Shown here: piece after piece, positions 1-9,873 of the stretch
Layout: each line of letters opens with the position of its first letter
Position numbering within the stretch: the first letter of the stretch is position 1
DNA from: Planctomycetota bacterium
Lineage (GTDB): Bacteria > Planctomycetota > Planctomycetia > Pirellulales > UBA1268
Length of the DNA: 64,000 bases
NCBI GenBank assembly: GCA_016872555.1
Contig: VGZO01000001.1
Coordinates: forward strand, 124,001 to 188,000
Direction: 5' to 3'
Position numbers and translations under genes: made by a program
Notes under the pieces: generated by a model
What the model saw: only the letters and a program-made list of their open reading frames with translations
The model's database searches: none
Told to the model about the DNA's origin: nothing

Positions 1-1
1 G

Positions 2-292
2 GCCCTCACCGATCTGGTGTTCATGCAACTGCCGAAGGTGGGCACACGCGTCGAGGCGGGTCAGTCGTTCGGTGAGATCGAGAGCGTGAAGGCGGTCAGC
101 GACCTGTATGCCCCGGTGTCGGGTGAAGTGGTCGCCGTGAATTCCACGCTCCCCGACCGGCTCGACACCCTCGGCAGCGATCCCTATGGCGAGGGCTGGA
201 TCGTGCGCATCCGGCCCGACGATGCCCGGGCCCATGAAGCGCTGCTCGACCAGACGGCCTACGACGCCCTCATCGCCGCGAACCCCCATTGA
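2..292 (+). CDS. gcvH: Glycine cleavage system H protein, C-terminal part (truncated by window edge)
   Basis: Lipoyl carrier of the glycine cleavage system, which shuttles the aminomethyl group between the P, T and L proteins. The frame is open from the first bases of the window and the start lies upstream. The visible part carries the family's lipoylation loop ESVKAVSDLYAP; the lysine to be lipoylated is encoded at 89-91. It continues into the SGEVVAVN hairpin and the usual C-terminal GEGWIVRI strand. The reading frame ends at TGA 290-292. A lipoate-ligase-like gene follows 46 bases downstream on the same strand, which fits a functional pair of acceptor protein and attaching enzyme. Identification is firm; only the N-terminus is missing. 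Confidence 0.93.
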   Translation, partial: ALTDLVFMQLPKVGTRVEAGQSFGEIESVKAVSDLYAPVSGEVVAVNSTLPDRLDTLGSDPYGEGWIVRIRPDDARAHEALLDQTAYDALIAANPH

Positions 293-338
293 GCCGCACG
301 GTGGCCAGCGCGTCATGGCCCCGGGGGAGGTCCGTGGG

Positions 339-1130
339 ATGAGCGAGCGATCGGCGCCGGAGTCGCTCCCCGTCTGGTCCGACACACCGGTGCCCGGCCC
401 CGTGAACATGGGAGCCGACGAATGGCTCGCTGCGGAGGCGCTGCGCCACGGCGGGCCGGTGATCAGGGTGGCGCGGTGGTCCGAGCCGACGCTCTCCCTC
501 GGGGCCTTCCAGGTGCGGCGTGCAGTGCCCGACGCCCTCCGCGGCCTGGCGCTGGTGCGCCGGCCGAGCGGTGGCGGTGCGATCGTGCACGGCACCGATC
601 TGACCGTCGCGATCGCGGTGCCGCGGAGCCATCCGTGGGGCGAGTCGGTCCAGCGGCTGTACGACGAGGTCCACGGCGCGCTGGTCGCGGTGCTCCGCGG
701 TCGTGCGATCGCCGCGCGGCTCCACCGAGACGCGCCGGTCTCTGCATCCGGCGCCGAGGAGCCCTACCTGTGCTTCGACCGCCGCTCCCCCGGCGACGTG
801 GTCGTCCCGACACCCGCCGGGACGGCGAAGATCCTCGGCAGCGCGCAGCGCCGCCTCCGGGCGGCGGTTGTCCAGCACGGCTCGCTGCTCTGGGGGGCGA
901 ACATGGCGGTCGCGGCGCCGGCGCGGCATGCCGGAGTCGCCGACGTGGCACGGGCCGCGGGTGTCGCGCTCGCCTCGGACGACATCCTCGACACCTGGCT
1001 CGCCGGCATCGCGGCCGCGGCCGGGCTTCGGCTTGAAATGCAATCCGGATGCACGTGGGACCAAGCCGGACCGGTGATCACCGAATTGGCCGGGAGATTC
1101 CGCGATCCAGCCTGGACGGAGCGTCGATGA
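339..1130 (+). CDS. Lipoate-protein ligase / lipoyl-octanoyl transferase family protein (LplA-like)
   Basis: A 263-aa member of the BPL/LplA fold that attaches lipoyl or octanoyl groups to carrier lysines. The core RRPSGGGAIVHG (residues 74-85) matches the family RRxxGGGAVxH loop, and the conserved lysine lies in AKILGSAQRR (K164). The ATG at 339 is preceded by GGGGGAGG at good spacing, so it is preferred over in-frame starts further upstream that would overlap gcvH. It sits directly behind gcvH, so GcvH is the likely acceptor. The sequence does not decide between ligase (free lipoate plus ATP) and octanoyltransferase (LipM type) activity. Confidence 0.8.
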   Translation: MSERSAPESLPVWSDTPVPGPVNMGADEWLAAEALRHGGPVIRVARWSEPTLSLGAFQVRRAVPDALRGLALVRRPSGGGAIVHGTDLTVAIAVPRSHPWGESVQRLYDEVHGALVAVLRGRAIAARLHRDAPVSASGAEEPYLCFDRRSPGDVVVPTPAGTAKILGSAQRRLRAAVVQHGSLLWGANMAVAAPARHAGVADVARAAGVALASDDILDTWLAGIAAAAGLRLEMQSGCTWDQAGPVITELAGRFRDPAWTERR

Positions 1131-1325
1131 CACCAAGGGGCGGCTGGGGGCGAGCCATGGAAAAGACCGCCCCAACCGGCCGCGTCCGCCCGTGGACGGC
1201 AGGGGTCACTGGTGCGATTGGCGAGACCCGGGATAAGATTGGCTTTTGAAGGTGAGAGTGGGTGGTGGCCGATCGGAGCGCCGCACGGGTCGGTTGCGTG
1301 CGGACCGCTGCGCCAGGGGGCTTGA

Positions 1326-2051
1326 ATGATCACGAAATTGATCGTGGCCAACGGAAAAAGCGCCGGCCGAGCCATTCTCATCAAACGCAACACTCTGCTC
1401 ATCGGGCGCGCGGAGGAGTGCGACGTCCGACCGCTGAGCGAGGATGTCAGCCGGCGGCACTGCGCCGTTCACGTCGGCCCGGCCGATGTCTGGGTCGAGG
1501 ACCTGGGAAGCCGAAACGGCACGTTCGTCAACGGCGAGAAGATCAGCGGCAAGGTCAAGGTCGCCTCGGGCGATCTGCTCCGGGTCGGTGCCCTCGAGGT
1601 CCGGATCTCGTGCACCGAACCGGCAGTCGCGGCCGAGTCGGATCAGGACGTGTCGCGGTGGTTGATGGCCGACGACTCCCCGGCCGGCATGTACGACACG
1701 ACGCGGTCGCTGAAGCCCGAGCCATCCGCCGAGAGCGACGCCAGCAGCATCCATCACGTGGCGTCCGCCGCGGAACCGTCCACCGACGGCACCGGGTCGA
1801 TGGTGTCGGGAATTGCCGGGGGCGGCGGCACGTCGGCCGGCGCGGCGTCGACGGGGATCGGCTCGGGTAGTGCGACCGTCGCCGGCGGCAGCCGGGGCGA
1901 TTCGTCCCGTGTCGGCTCGACGGTGGGGATCGACGCGCTCCGCGACAGCAAGGGGAAGCCGGCCGGCCTTCCCGCCAATTCCAAGAAAGCGGCCGAGAAC
2001 TCGCGTGACGCGGCCGCCGAGGCGTTGAAGAAGTTCTTCAACAATCGCTGA
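1326..2051 (+). CDS. FHA domain protein with low-complexity C-terminal tail
   Basis: A 241-aa soluble protein. Residues 1-95 form a forkhead-associated domain, which binds phosphothreonine peptides. The hallmark residues are present: IGR (26-28), the SRRH motif (42-45) and GSRNGTFVNG (61-70). The remaining 145 residues are rich in Ser, Gly, Ala and Thr and look disordered. A short Lys/Ala-rich helix follows, ending in EALKKFFNNR. No Ser/Thr kinase gene lies nearby, so the partner phosphoprotein is unknown. It is preceded by about 195 bases without a gene, so it probably has its own promoter. Domain identity is secure; the biological role is not. Confidence 0.88.
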   Translation: MITKLIVANGKSAGRAILIKRNTLLIGRAEECDVRPLSEDVSRRHCAVHVGPADVWVEDLGSRNGTFVNGEKISGKVKVASGDLLRVGALEVRISCTEPAVAAESDQDVSRWLMADDSPAGMYDTTRSLKPEPSAESDASSIHHVASAAEPSTDGTGSMVSGIAGGGGTSAGAASTGIGSGSATVAGGSRGDSSRVGSTVGIDALRDSKGKPAGLPANSKKAAENSRDAAAEALKKFFNNR

Positions 2052-2247
2052 AGCCCGGGCCGCCGCGGCGGTGAGGCCGTACCGACCATGACGGTCGTGC
2101 CGTCTCTGCGAGCCGGAAAAAACCCCCGGCTTGCCCCGCCGGAACAGTTTCCGTCGTGCATGCTTCCCTCGGTTCTTGCCCCACCCGCCAGGTCGCCCCG
2201 ACCGGCAGGGACGAGCGGGCGAAACCATCAGCAGGAGGACATCCACA

Positions 2248-2490
2248 ATGGTCACTAGCGCGATCCGCCCCCGTCGCCCTGCCCCGCATTCCCAGGCCCC
2301 CCGGACTCCCCGTGGCACCCGCCGCCGCCTCGTCGATCCGACGACGTGTGAGCGCGACTACCGCCCTGAGGAGTTGGAATTCATGCAGGCTCTCGACCGC
2401 TACAAGCGGACGAGCGGACGGATGTTTCCCACCTGCAGCGAGATCCTCGAGGTGCTCCGGGGACTCGGCTACCAGCGCACCGCGAAGTGA
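2248..2490 (+). CDS. Small conserved planctomycete-type protein, function unknown
   Basis: An 80-aa basic protein. The first 30 residues are rich in Pro and Arg. The second half ([19 protein letters not shown] followed by [20 protein letters not shown]) is a compact, probably helical segment that I associate with short planctomycete hypotheticals, without a known function. The ATG at 2248 is chosen over upstream in-frame starts because AGGAGG at 2232-2237 is correctly placed. The helix-loop-helix look ([12 protein letters not shown]) could suit DNA or protein binding, but this is speculation. Confidence 0.65.
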   Translation: MVTSAIRPRRPAPHSQAPRTPRGTRRRLVDPTTCERDYRPEELEFMQALDRYKRTSGRMFPTCSEILEVLRGLGYQRTAK

Positions 2491-2621
2491 GGCCGGCGGG
2501 GGCGACCGTGGCGCGCCTGACATGACGATGGCGCGACTGACGTTGTCGGCGTGGGTGGGGGGCCGCTAGTGTCCGCGTCCCGGTCTCCTTTCCGGACCAA
2601 CCCCGCCCTGGTCGGCTCGCG

Positions 2622-3407
2622 ATGCCCATGCTGTCGGTCGCCGTGTGCCGGTGGGCCCGCTTCGGCGGCATGGTCTTCCTCGCCTGCGCCGCCGGCTGTG
2701 GCGGACTCGGCCGAAACGACAATGCCGAGGGGGTGAGGCTCTACCAGCAGGGCAACTACCTCGGCGCCGTCACCCACTTCCAGCAAGCGCTCCACCGGCA
2801 GCCCGGTAGCCCCGACTGCTTTTACAACCTCGGGGCGACCTACCACCAACAGGCCAAGGTCTTCGGCCGTCCAGAGGACGTGCGCACGGCAGAGCAGTAC
2901 TACAACCTCTGCCTGTCGCGGGCCCCCGACCACCCCGCCTGCAACCGCGGTCTCGCCGTCCTCCTCGTCGAGACCGGTCGCAGCGACCGGGCGGTCGGCC
3001 TCCTCGACGGGTGGGCCCGGCGTCGCCCCACCGATCCCGATCCGCAGATCGAGTTGGCCAGGCTCTGCCAGGAGCACGGTGACCTGCGCGAAGCCGAGAC
3101 CCACCTCGTCGACGCGCTGGCGATCGCCCCGGGCAACCCCCGGGCCCTGGTGGCGCTGGGGCAGTTGCGGGAGGCCACCGGCGACACGACGCTCGCCCTG
3201 GCCAATTACTCCCGCGCGCTGGCCGCCGACGGTGGCCAGCCGGTGGTCGCCGCGCGGGTCGCGGCCCTGTCGCCCGCACCCCCGGTGACCCGCGTCGCCG
3301 CACTGCCTCCGGCAGGCGGGTTTCCTCCACCTCAGCCATCGCCTCCGCCGCAGGCCTGGGGACCGGGAGGACCGCTGCCCTTCACCGGGACGCCTCCGGC
3401 CCGTTGA
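2622..3407 (+). CDS. TPR-repeat lipoprotein
   Basis: A 261-aa predicted lipoprotein. A short hydrophobic signal ends in the lipobox LACAAGC, so the mature protein should be lipid-anchored. It is followed by TPR-like repeats starting at EGVRLYQQGNYLGAVTHFQQ. The repeats include YYNLCLSRAPDHPACNRGLA, HLVDALAIAPGNPRALVALG and YSRALAADG. The last 50 residues are Pro-rich. TPR arrays mediate protein-protein contacts, so a scaffold or assembly role in the envelope is likely but unspecified. It is an isolated gene between a small hypothetical and serC. Confidence 0.75.
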   Translation: MPMLSVAVCRWARFGGMVFLACAAGCGGLGRNDNAEGVRLYQQGNYLGAVTHFQQALHRQPGSPDCFYNLGATYHQQAKVFGRPEDVRTAEQYYNLCLSRAPDHPACNRGLAVLLVETGRSDRAVGLLDGWARRRPTDPDPQIELARLCQEHGDLREAETHLVDALAIAPGNPRALVALGQLREATGDTTLALANYSRALAADGGQPVVAARVAALSPAPPVTRVAALPPAGGFPPPQPSPPPQAWGPGGPLPFTGTPPAR

Positions 3408-3556
3408 CCGCCACGGCGGCGGTTTTTATCCTGCCGGACCTCCAGGTGGTGGCCGATGGAGCTCGCAATTCCGCATGGTCCGCGCTGGCGGGCGCGGTGG
3501 GAGCGTCCAGCCGGCCCCCGCCATCCCAGCCCGGTGCGCCCCTGCGGAGCCAGCCC

Positions 3557-4699
3557 GTGACCGAAGCGAAGCGGACGACGTTCGCCGACCGGCTCTTCAA
3601 TTTCTCCCCCGGTCCGGCCGTCCTTCCCGTCGAGGTCATCGAACGGATCCAGGCCGAGCTCCCGACCCTGCCGGGCGTGGGGAGTTCGATCCTCGAGATC
3701 AGCCACCGCAGTCCGGCATTCGACAGGATCCTCGAGGAGACGGTCGCCGAGCTGCGCGGTCTGCTGGGCGTGGGGAGCGATCATGAGATCCTCTTTCTGC
3801 AGGGGGGCGCGAGCCTGCAGTTCTCGATGATCCCGATGAACCTGCTGCGGGGCACCGGCCGGTCGGCCGATTTCCTCCTCACGGGCACGTGGGGGGCGAC
3901 GGCGATCAAGGAGGCGCGCAAGGAAGGGGCCGTGCACGTCGCCTGGGACGGCGCGGCGACGCGCTACGATCGGCTCCCGGCCGTGGCCGACGTGCGGCTC
4001 TCCGATGCACCGGCCTACGTCTACATGACCAGTAACGAGACCATCCAGGGGGTGCAGTGGCAGACCGATCCCGATTTCGGACCGGCTCCGCTCGTCTGCG
4101 ATGCGTCGAGTGACTTCCTCTCGCGCCCCGTGGCCATCGACCGCTACGGTCTGTTCTACGCGTGCGCCCAGAAGAACGCCGGCATCGCCGGAGTGACCGT
4201 CGTGGTGATCCGCCGGGACCTCCTCGAGCGGTGCCCCGACGGGCTGCCGACGATGCTCGACTACCGGACGCACGCCACCAATGGATCGCGGGCCAACACG
4301 CCGCCGGTGTTCGCGATCTACGTGCTCGGCCTGGTGTGCAACTGGGTCCGCGAGCGGATGGGGGGGCTCCCCGGGATGGCTCGGCACAATGCCGCCAAGG
4401 CCAAACTGCTCTACGACGTCCTCGACGCCTCCGACGGCTTCTATGCGGGCCACGCCCGTGCCGACTGCCGTTCGACGATGAACGTCACGTTCCGGCTTCC
4501 CGGCGAGGAACTCGAGAAGGAATTCGTCGCCGGGGCCGCCCGCCGTGGGCTGGTCGATCTCAAGGGCCACCGATCGGTGGGCGGGATCCGCGCCAGCATC
4601 TACAACGCGATGCCCATGGCGGGGGTCGAAGCGCTGCGCGACTACATGATCGAGTTCCAGTCGGCCCGCCAGGCCACCGCGGCCGCAGGCCGCTCCTGA
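3557..4699 (+). CDS. serC: Phosphoserine aminotransferase
   Basis: A PLP-dependent class V aminotransferase that converts 3-phosphohydroxypyruvate and glutamate to phosphoserine, the second step of serine synthesis (also used in pyridoxal phosphate synthesis). The N-terminal FNFSPGPAVLP signature, SSILEISHRS, the FLQGGAS cofactor loop and QKNAGIAG with the Schiff-base lysine K206 are all present. The frame is open from 3404, but that would add a non-homologous N-terminus. The GTG at 3557 with GGAG seven bases upstream gives 380 aa, close to the family length. serA follows 53 bases later on the same strand. Confidence 0.92.
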   Translation: MTEAKRTTFADRLFNFSPGPAVLPVEVIERIQAELPTLPGVGSSILEISHRSPAFDRILEETVAELRGLLGVGSDHEILFLQGGASLQFSMIPMNLLRGTGRSADFLLTGTWGATAIKEARKEGAVHVAWDGAATRYDRLPAVADVRLSDAPAYVYMTSNETIQGVQWQTDPDFGPAPLVCDASSDFLSRPVAIDRYGLFYACAQKNAGIAGVTVVVIRRDLLERCPDGLPTMLDYRTHATNGSRANTPPVFAIYVLGLVCNWVRERMGGLPGMARHNAAKAKLLYDVLDASDGFYAGHARADCRSTMNVTFRLPGEELEKEFVAGAARRGLVDLKGHRSVGGIRASIYNAMPMAGVEALRDYMIEFQSARQATAAAGRS

Positions 4700-4752
4700 C
4701 CCGCGCCGCATTCCCGGTCCGACCGCTGCGGCCGACGCCCCGGATTCCCGCC

Positions 4753-6402
4753 ATGCCCTCCATCATCGTGCTCGACACCCTCAGCCGCGACGGCCTCGCC
4801 CTGCTCGACGCCGCCGCCGCGTCGGGGATCACCTACGAGGTCCGCACCGGGCTGTCGGGGGCGGCGCTGCGGGAGGCCCTCGCCGCCCACGACGGCGCCA
4901 TTTGCCGCAGCGGGGTGAAAGTCACCGCCGACGCGTTGGCCGGCAATCAGCGGCTCCGCGCGATCGTCCGCGCCGGAGTCGGCACCGACAACATCGACAA
5001 GGAGGCGGCCACGCGGCAGGGCATCGTCGTGATGAACACGCCGGCGGGCAACACGATCAGCACCGCCGAGCACACGTTCGCCCTGATCCTCGCACTGTCG
5101 CGCAACGTCGCCGCCGCCGACGCCAGCCTCCGGGGCCATGCCTGGGATCGGAACCGGTTCATGGGGGTCCAGCTGGCCGGCAAGACGCTGGGGATCGTCG
5201 GCCTTGGGCGGATCGGCCAGGCGGTCGCACGGCGCGCCGCGGCCTTCGAGATGAAGGTCGTCGGCTACGATCCGTTCCTCACCCCCGAGCGGGCCGCGGA
5301 ACTGGGGATCGAGCTGGTGGACACGGTCCGCGGCATGCTCCCGATGGTCGACTACCTCACGGTCCACACGCCGCTCACCGACGAGACCCGTCATCTCGTG
5401 GGCACGGATTCGCTGCCGCTGCTCAAGCGCGGTGTCCGCCTGGTCAACTGTGCCCGCGGCGGCATCTACGACGAGGCGGCGCTCGTCGAGGGGCTGCGCC
5501 AGGGGATCATCGGGGGCGTGGCGCTCGACGTCTTCGAGAAGGAGCCGTGCACCGACAGCCCGCTGTTCGGCATGCCGGGCGTGCTCGTCACTCCGCACCT
5601 CGGCGCCAGCACGGAGGAGGCGCAGTCGCAGGTGGCGGTCGAGGGAGTGGGCCTGCTGGTCGATTACCTCACCTCCGGCACGATCCGCCACTCGGTCAAT
5701 GCCGCCGCCATCGACGCGGCCCAGCTGGAGGGGGTGCGGGGGTTCGTCGACCTCGCCTGGCGGCTCGGGCTGTTGCTGTCGCAGATCGACGCCCCGGCGC
5801 CGCGCTCCTGCTCGATCGCCTACCGCGGCGAGATCGCGGGGCGCAACACGCGCTTGGTGACCTCCGCATTCGCCGCCGGGCTGCTCGAGTCGGCGATCGA
5901 GGACGTCAACATCGTCAACGCCGAGATGCTGCTCCGCGAGCGGGGCATCGACCTTGTCGAGCAGAGCCGCAGCGACCCCGGTGCGTTCAGTTCCGTCGTC
6001 GCCGTCGACCTCGTGTCGGGAAACCGGGTCCACCGCGCGGCGGGCACGCTGTTCGGCCACTCGATGCCGCGGCTGGTGCAGCTGGAGGGGCACCGCCTCG
6101 AGGCCTACCTCGACGGCATCCTCCTCGTGTTCACCCACCAGGACGTGCCTGGGATCATCGGCCGCGTGGGCACGATTTTCGGCGGGCTGGGGGTCAACAT
6201 CGCCCAGATGACGGTCGGCCGTGCCGCCCCGGGCGGCGACGCGATCGGGGTCCTCAACCTCGACTCCGCACCGTCTGCGGAAGCCCTGGCGGCAGTGGCC
6301 GAGTGCCCCGGGATCAAGTCGGCCCGCGTCGTCACCCTGCCTCCCGCAGGGCGCCTGCCGGGGTGGCTCGTCGGCGCGGGGAACGCCCAGGCGCGGAAGT
6401 GA
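4753..6402 (+). CDS. serA: D-3-phosphoglycerate dehydrogenase (long form with ACT domain)
   Basis: Oxidises 3-phosphoglycerate with NAD, the committing step of serine synthesis. The 549 aa fit the long bacterial type: substrate-binding and Rossmann domains (GIVGLGRIGQ near residue 147), the catalytic Arg in NCARGG (near 235), Glu in FEKEP and His in TPHLGAS (near 282). An intervening ASB domain and a C-terminal ACT domain (LVFTHQDVPGIIGRVGTIFG) typical of serine feedback control follow. The ATG at 4753 starts MPSIIVLDTLS, a normal N-terminus. It is co-directional with serC, so the two very likely form a serine operon. A hairpin follows at 6439-6472. Confidence 0.95.
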   Translation: MPSIIVLDTLSRDGLALLDAAAASGITYEVRTGLSGAALREALAAHDGAICRSGVKVTADALAGNQRLRAIVRAGVGTDNIDKEAATRQGIVVMNTPAGNTISTAEHTFALILALSRNVAAADASLRGHAWDRNRFMGVQLAGKTLGIVGLGRIGQAVARRAAAFEMKVVGYDPFLTPERAAELGIELVDTVRGMLPMVDYLTVHTPLTDETRHLVGTDSLPLLKRGVRLVNCARGGIYDEAALVEGLRQGIIGGVALDVFEKEPCTDSPLFGMPGVLVTPHLGASTEEAQSQVAVEGVGLLVDYLTSGTIRHSVNAAAIDAAQLEGVRGFVDLAWRLGLLLSQIDAPAPRSCSIAYRGEIAGRNTRLVTSAFAAGLLESAIEDVNIVNAEMLLRERGIDLVEQSRSDPGAFSSVVAVDLVSGNRVHRAAGTLFGHSMPRLVQLEGHRLEAYLDGILLVFTHQDVPGIIGRVGTIFGGLGVNIAQMTVGRAAPGGDAIGVLNLDSAPSAEALAAVAECPGIKSARVVTLPPAGRLPGWLVGAGNAQARK

Positions 6403-6438
6403 GCGGTCGCCAAGCGGAGCACGCGCCCGCCGCGTCGC

Positions 6439-6472
6439 GGCACCGCTCCCGGTGGCGCGCCCGCGCGGTGCC
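6439..6472 (+). terminator. Candidate terminator hairpin after serA
   Basis: An 8-bp perfect inverted repeat, GGCACCGC / GCGGTGCC, lies 36 bases downstream of the serA stop and is followed by a short TTT run. The loop is long (18 bases) and the T-run is short, so this is only a plausible intrinsic terminator separating the serine operon from the TPR/Exb operon. Confidence 0.35.
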
Positions 6473-6525
6473 CGCGGTTTGACGGTCCACCGGCCTGACC
6501 CCACAATGTCGACCGGGGTGGTGGA

Positions 6526-9500
6526 ATGCTCATCCGCGGTCGCGTGGACATGACCTCACTTTCTGGCGGCCCATCGACGCCGCGACGGACGTGGTTGCCC
6601 TCCCGGCCATCGGCAACGGCCGGGAGGCGCGGTGGTGGCTGGCGCGGTCGGCCCTGGATGCTCGCGATCGCCACGCTGCTCCTGAACGGTCTGGATGGCA
6701 TCCACGCCGACGAGCCTTCGACGGCGACGCTCACGACCCGCCGGCTGCTCGACGCCCTCGCCGAGCGGCAGATGAGCGACGTCTCCCTGTGGGTTCTCGA
6801 CCGCGTCGAAGCCGATGCCACGGCCGCCCCGGATCTCAAGGCCGAGGTTCCCTACCGGCGTGCCGAGGCGCTGGTCGCCGCCAGCCGCAGCGAGGCGACC
6901 GCCGCGAAACGGGCCGCTTTGCTCGACCGCGCGGCGGGGGAGATCGACCGATTCCTGCAGACGGGGCCCAGCGGCGATCTGGCGATCACGGCCTACCAGC
7001 AGCTCGGCAACCTGTTGGTCGAGCGCGGCCGGGCGAAGCTCGAGCAGGCGAAGCGGCCGGGGGAAAACGCCGCGCCCCTCGCCGCGGAGGCACTGGGGTT
7101 CTTCGACCAGGCGATCCGCGTCCTCGAAGGGCCGAAGCGCGAGGCCGGTGCCGAGATCACCTCAGTGACCAGCGCCGAGGAGGCGGTTCTCAAGGAGCTG
7201 CGGCAGGTCGACGGGCAGCTCGCGGAAGTCGCCGGACCCAAAGACGAGGCGGAGGCGAAACCGCGCCGTCCCGCGCGGCGCCTGGCGGCCGACACGAAGG
7301 CCCAGGAGAAGCTCGAAGAGCGGCAGGACATGCTCCGCGGGCAGCTCCTGAGCACTCGTCTGCTGGCCGCCGCTGCCTGGTTCGAGAAGGCCAAGGCACT
7401 GCCGCCGGGAACCAACGAGTGGCGCGGGACGATGGACGCGGCCGGCAACCGCTACCGTGAGCTGGCCGACAAGTACCCGAGCCGTGGCGCCGGCCTGTTC
7501 GCGCGGTACTACGAGGGGCGCACCTACGCCGCCAAGGGACTCGCCGAGACGAACGCCGACGAGCGGAAGAAACTCGTCGACCGTGCCCTGGCGACGCTGG
7601 CGACGATCAACGGGCTGGAGGGGGATACGGGGATCATCCCCGGCCTCCGCGCCAAGGGGATCGCGACGGCGCTCGAGTGCTGGCTCGACACCAAGAACTA
7701 CGCCGCCTTCGACGACCGCCTGCAGCGTCTCGCGCTGGCCGCGGTGCCGGCCGATCGGCTCGACGCCGATTGGCTGGCGATGAAGTACCGGGCAGCGCTG
7801 CTCCTCGAGCAGCGGGCCGCGGCCGAAGACGACAAGGGCAAACGGACGGCGGCGCTGCGCGACGCGCGGAAGCTGGCGCTCGAGGTGGCGCGGATCAACC
7901 GCGACTACGCCCGCGACGCGCGGTCCCTGCTCGAGCGCCTCGGCAGTTCCGTTCCCGACGACGGCGACGCAGCGGAGTCGTTCGCCGGGGCGTTCGAGGC
8001 CGCCGGCGCGTCGCTTGCCGATTTCCAGGCCAAACAGGCGGCGCTCAAGCAGGCCCGCGCGGCCGGTCAGCCCGGCGACGAGGAGGCCGCTGCCGTGACC
8101 GCGGCCCGTGACAAGGCCCTGGTGAGCGTCCGCAGGGTGATCGAGCGTGCCGGGCCTGACGACCGCGAGCAGCTCAACCAGGCGCGGTACTGGATGACGT
8201 TCCTCCTCTACGACGCGCGTCGGCTCCACGACGCCGCGGCGCTGGGCGATTTTCTCGTCACCCACTACCCCAATGCCCGCGGGAGCCGGCAGGCGGCGAC
8301 GATCGCCATGGCCAGTTGGCAGCAGCTTGCCCGGAGCGGCCCGCAGCCGTGGAAGTCGGCCGCACGCGACCGCTGCGCCGACGTCGCCGAGCGGATCATG
8401 CGGACCTGGCCCACCGACGCCGAGGGGGCGGAAGCGGGCGTCATCGCGCTGGCCAGCGCCGGCGAGTCGCACGACGGCCCCCGGCTGGTCGAACTGATCG
8501 GCCGGATCCCCGACGGCTCGCCACGGCGCGGTGAATTGCAACTCCGCGGCGGCGCGGCCCTGTGGCGCGAGGTCCAGGAGCAGCGGCGTCTGCCCGCCGC
8601 GGAGCGTCTCCCCGAGGAGACGGTCGCCGCCTGGCGCGACACGGCCGTGCGGTCGCTCGACGCCGGGCTGGCAGCCGTGCCCGAGGGGGCCCGGCCCGAT
8701 GCCGCGACCGTCGCCGGTGCCCTGGCGCGGGCCCAGGTGGCGCTCGACGACGGCGACCTGCCGCGGGCGATGCAACTCCTCGACCACCCCGGCCATGGCC
8801 CCTGGACCGTCGTCAGCGCCGAGCCCGGCGATCCGGCGCTGGCCACCGGGCCGCTCGCGGAAGGGGCCCTGTCGGTGGCGCTGCGGGCGTTCATCCAGTC
8901 GTCGGCCACCGACCCCTCGGCGCTGGGCCGCGCCCAGCAGGCGATGGACCGGCTCGAAAAACTCGCCGGCACCGGTGCCGAGGCGTCCGCGAAGCTGACC
9001 GCGATGTACCTGGCGATGGGGCGCGATCTCGAGGGGCAATTGGCCGAGTTGGCGGCCGAGGGCGCACAGACACCCGAGGCCCAGGCGAAGCTCAAGGCCC
9101 TCGTCGGCGGGTTCGAGCAGTTTCTCGACGGCGTCGCCCGCCGCGACGCGAAGGTCTCGTCGCGGATGTGGGTCGGCAACACGTACCTCAGCCTCGGCGC
9201 CGGCGGCGGTGCCTCGGGGGTGGGGCGCGAGCGGGCCGCCGGTTTTCTCGACAAGGCGGTGAAGTCGTTCGAGGGGGTGCTCGCCACCGGGGGAGACGAG
9301 GTCGCGCGGTTCGAGCCGTCGATCCGCCTCCGGCTCGCCGGCGCCTACCGCGAGCTGGGGCGGTTCGACGAGGCGCTCACGCACCTCGACTGGGTGCTCT
9401 CCGATCCGAAGCGGCAAAACGCCCTCGACGTCCAGCTCCAGGCCGCCGAACTGCTCCAGGCCGCCGGTGAGAAGGCGGCTGACAAGGCCCGTGCCGAGAC

Positions 9501-9873
9501 GTTCCTCCGCGAATCGATCGTCGGCCGGACGGCCGGCAAGAGCGTCGCCTGGGGCTGGGGCGGGATCGCGTCGAAGCTCTCCCGTCAGGCCTTCGCGTCG
9601 GAGGATCCCCGCGCCCTCGAGGCCCGGGACCGGTTCTTCGACGCGCGCTACCGTGTCGCCGCCGCCCGGCTGCTCCAGGCGGGCCGCAGCGACTCCCAGC
9701 GCGCCAAGCTGCTCGAGATGGCGTTCAACGACGTCGCCATCACCTACAAGCTCTACCCCGGCCTCGGCGGCGAGGCCTCGCGTGCCCGTTTCGACAAGCT
9801 CCTCCGCGAGATCCAGAAGGAGCGTGGCGCGCCCAGCCCGTCCGGCCTCGCCGAACTGGAGAATGCAGGATGA
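6526..9873 (+). CDS. Large secreted TPR-type protein, first gene of an ExbB/ExbD operon
   Basis: A 1115-aa protein with an N-terminal basic region and hydrophobic stretch (WMLAIATLLLNGLDGIHADE) that looks like a signal peptide. The rest is almost entirely alpha-helical, with Ala, Leu, Glu and Arg dominating. Recurring TPR-like patterns (AITAYQQLGNLLVERGRAK, SIRLRLAGAYRELGRFDEAL) occur at both ends. Start 6526 is used; ATG 6550 is an alternative. The stop overlaps the next start in ATGA (9870-9873), so translation is coupled to a second TPR protein and then ExbB-ExbD-ExbD. It is probably a periplasmic scaffold of that complex; the exact function is unknown. Confidence 0.75.
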   Translation: MLIRGRVDMTSLSGGPSTPRRTWLPSRPSATAGRRGGGWRGRPWMLAIATLLLNGLDGIHADEPSTATLTTRRLLDALAERQMSDVSLWVLDRVEADATAAPDLKAEVPYRRAEALVAASRSEATAAKRAALLDRAAGEIDRFLQTGPSGDLAITAYQQLGNLLVERGRAKLEQAKRPGENAAPLAAEALGFFDQAIRVLEGPKREAGAEITSVTSAEEAVLKELRQVDGQLAEVAGPKDEAEAKPRRPARRLAADTKAQEKLEERQDMLRGQLLSTRLLAAAAWFEKAKALPPGTNEWRGTMDAAGNRYRELADKYPSRGAGLFARYYEGRTYAAKGLAETNADERKKLVDRALATLATINGLEGDTGIIPGLRAKGIATALECWLDTKNYAAFDDRLQRLALAAVPADRLDADWLAMKYRAALLLEQRAAAEDDKGKRTAALRDARKLALEVARINRDYARDARSLLERLGSSVPDDGDAAESFAGAFEAAGASLADFQAKQAALKQARAAGQPGDEEAAAVTAARDKALVSVRRVIERAGPDDREQLNQARYWMTFLLYDARRLHDAAALGDFLVTHYPNARGSRQAATIAMASWQQLARSGPQPWKSAARDRCADVAERIMRTWPTDAEGAEAGVIALASAGESHDGPRLVELIGRIPDGSPRRGELQLRGGAALWREVQEQRRLPAAERLPEETVAAWRDTAVRSLDAGLAAVPEGARPDAATVAGALARAQVALDDGDLPRAMQLLDHPGHGPWTVVSAEPGDPALATGPLAEGALSVALRAFIQSSATDPSALGRAQQAMDRLEKLAGTGAEASAKLTAMYLAMGRDLEGQLAELAAEGAQTPEAQAKLKALVGGFEQFLDGVARRDAKVSSRMWVGNTYLSLGAGGGASGVGRERAAGFLDKAVKSFEGVLATGGDEVARFEPSIRLRLAGAYRELGRFDEALTHLDWVLSDPKRQNALDVQLQAAELLQAAGEKAADKARAETFLRESIVGRTAGKSVAWGWGGIASKLSRQAFASEDPRALEARDRFFDARYRVAAARLLQAGRSDSQRAKLLEMAFNDVAITYKLYPGLGGEASRARFDKLLREIQKERGAPSPSGLAELENAG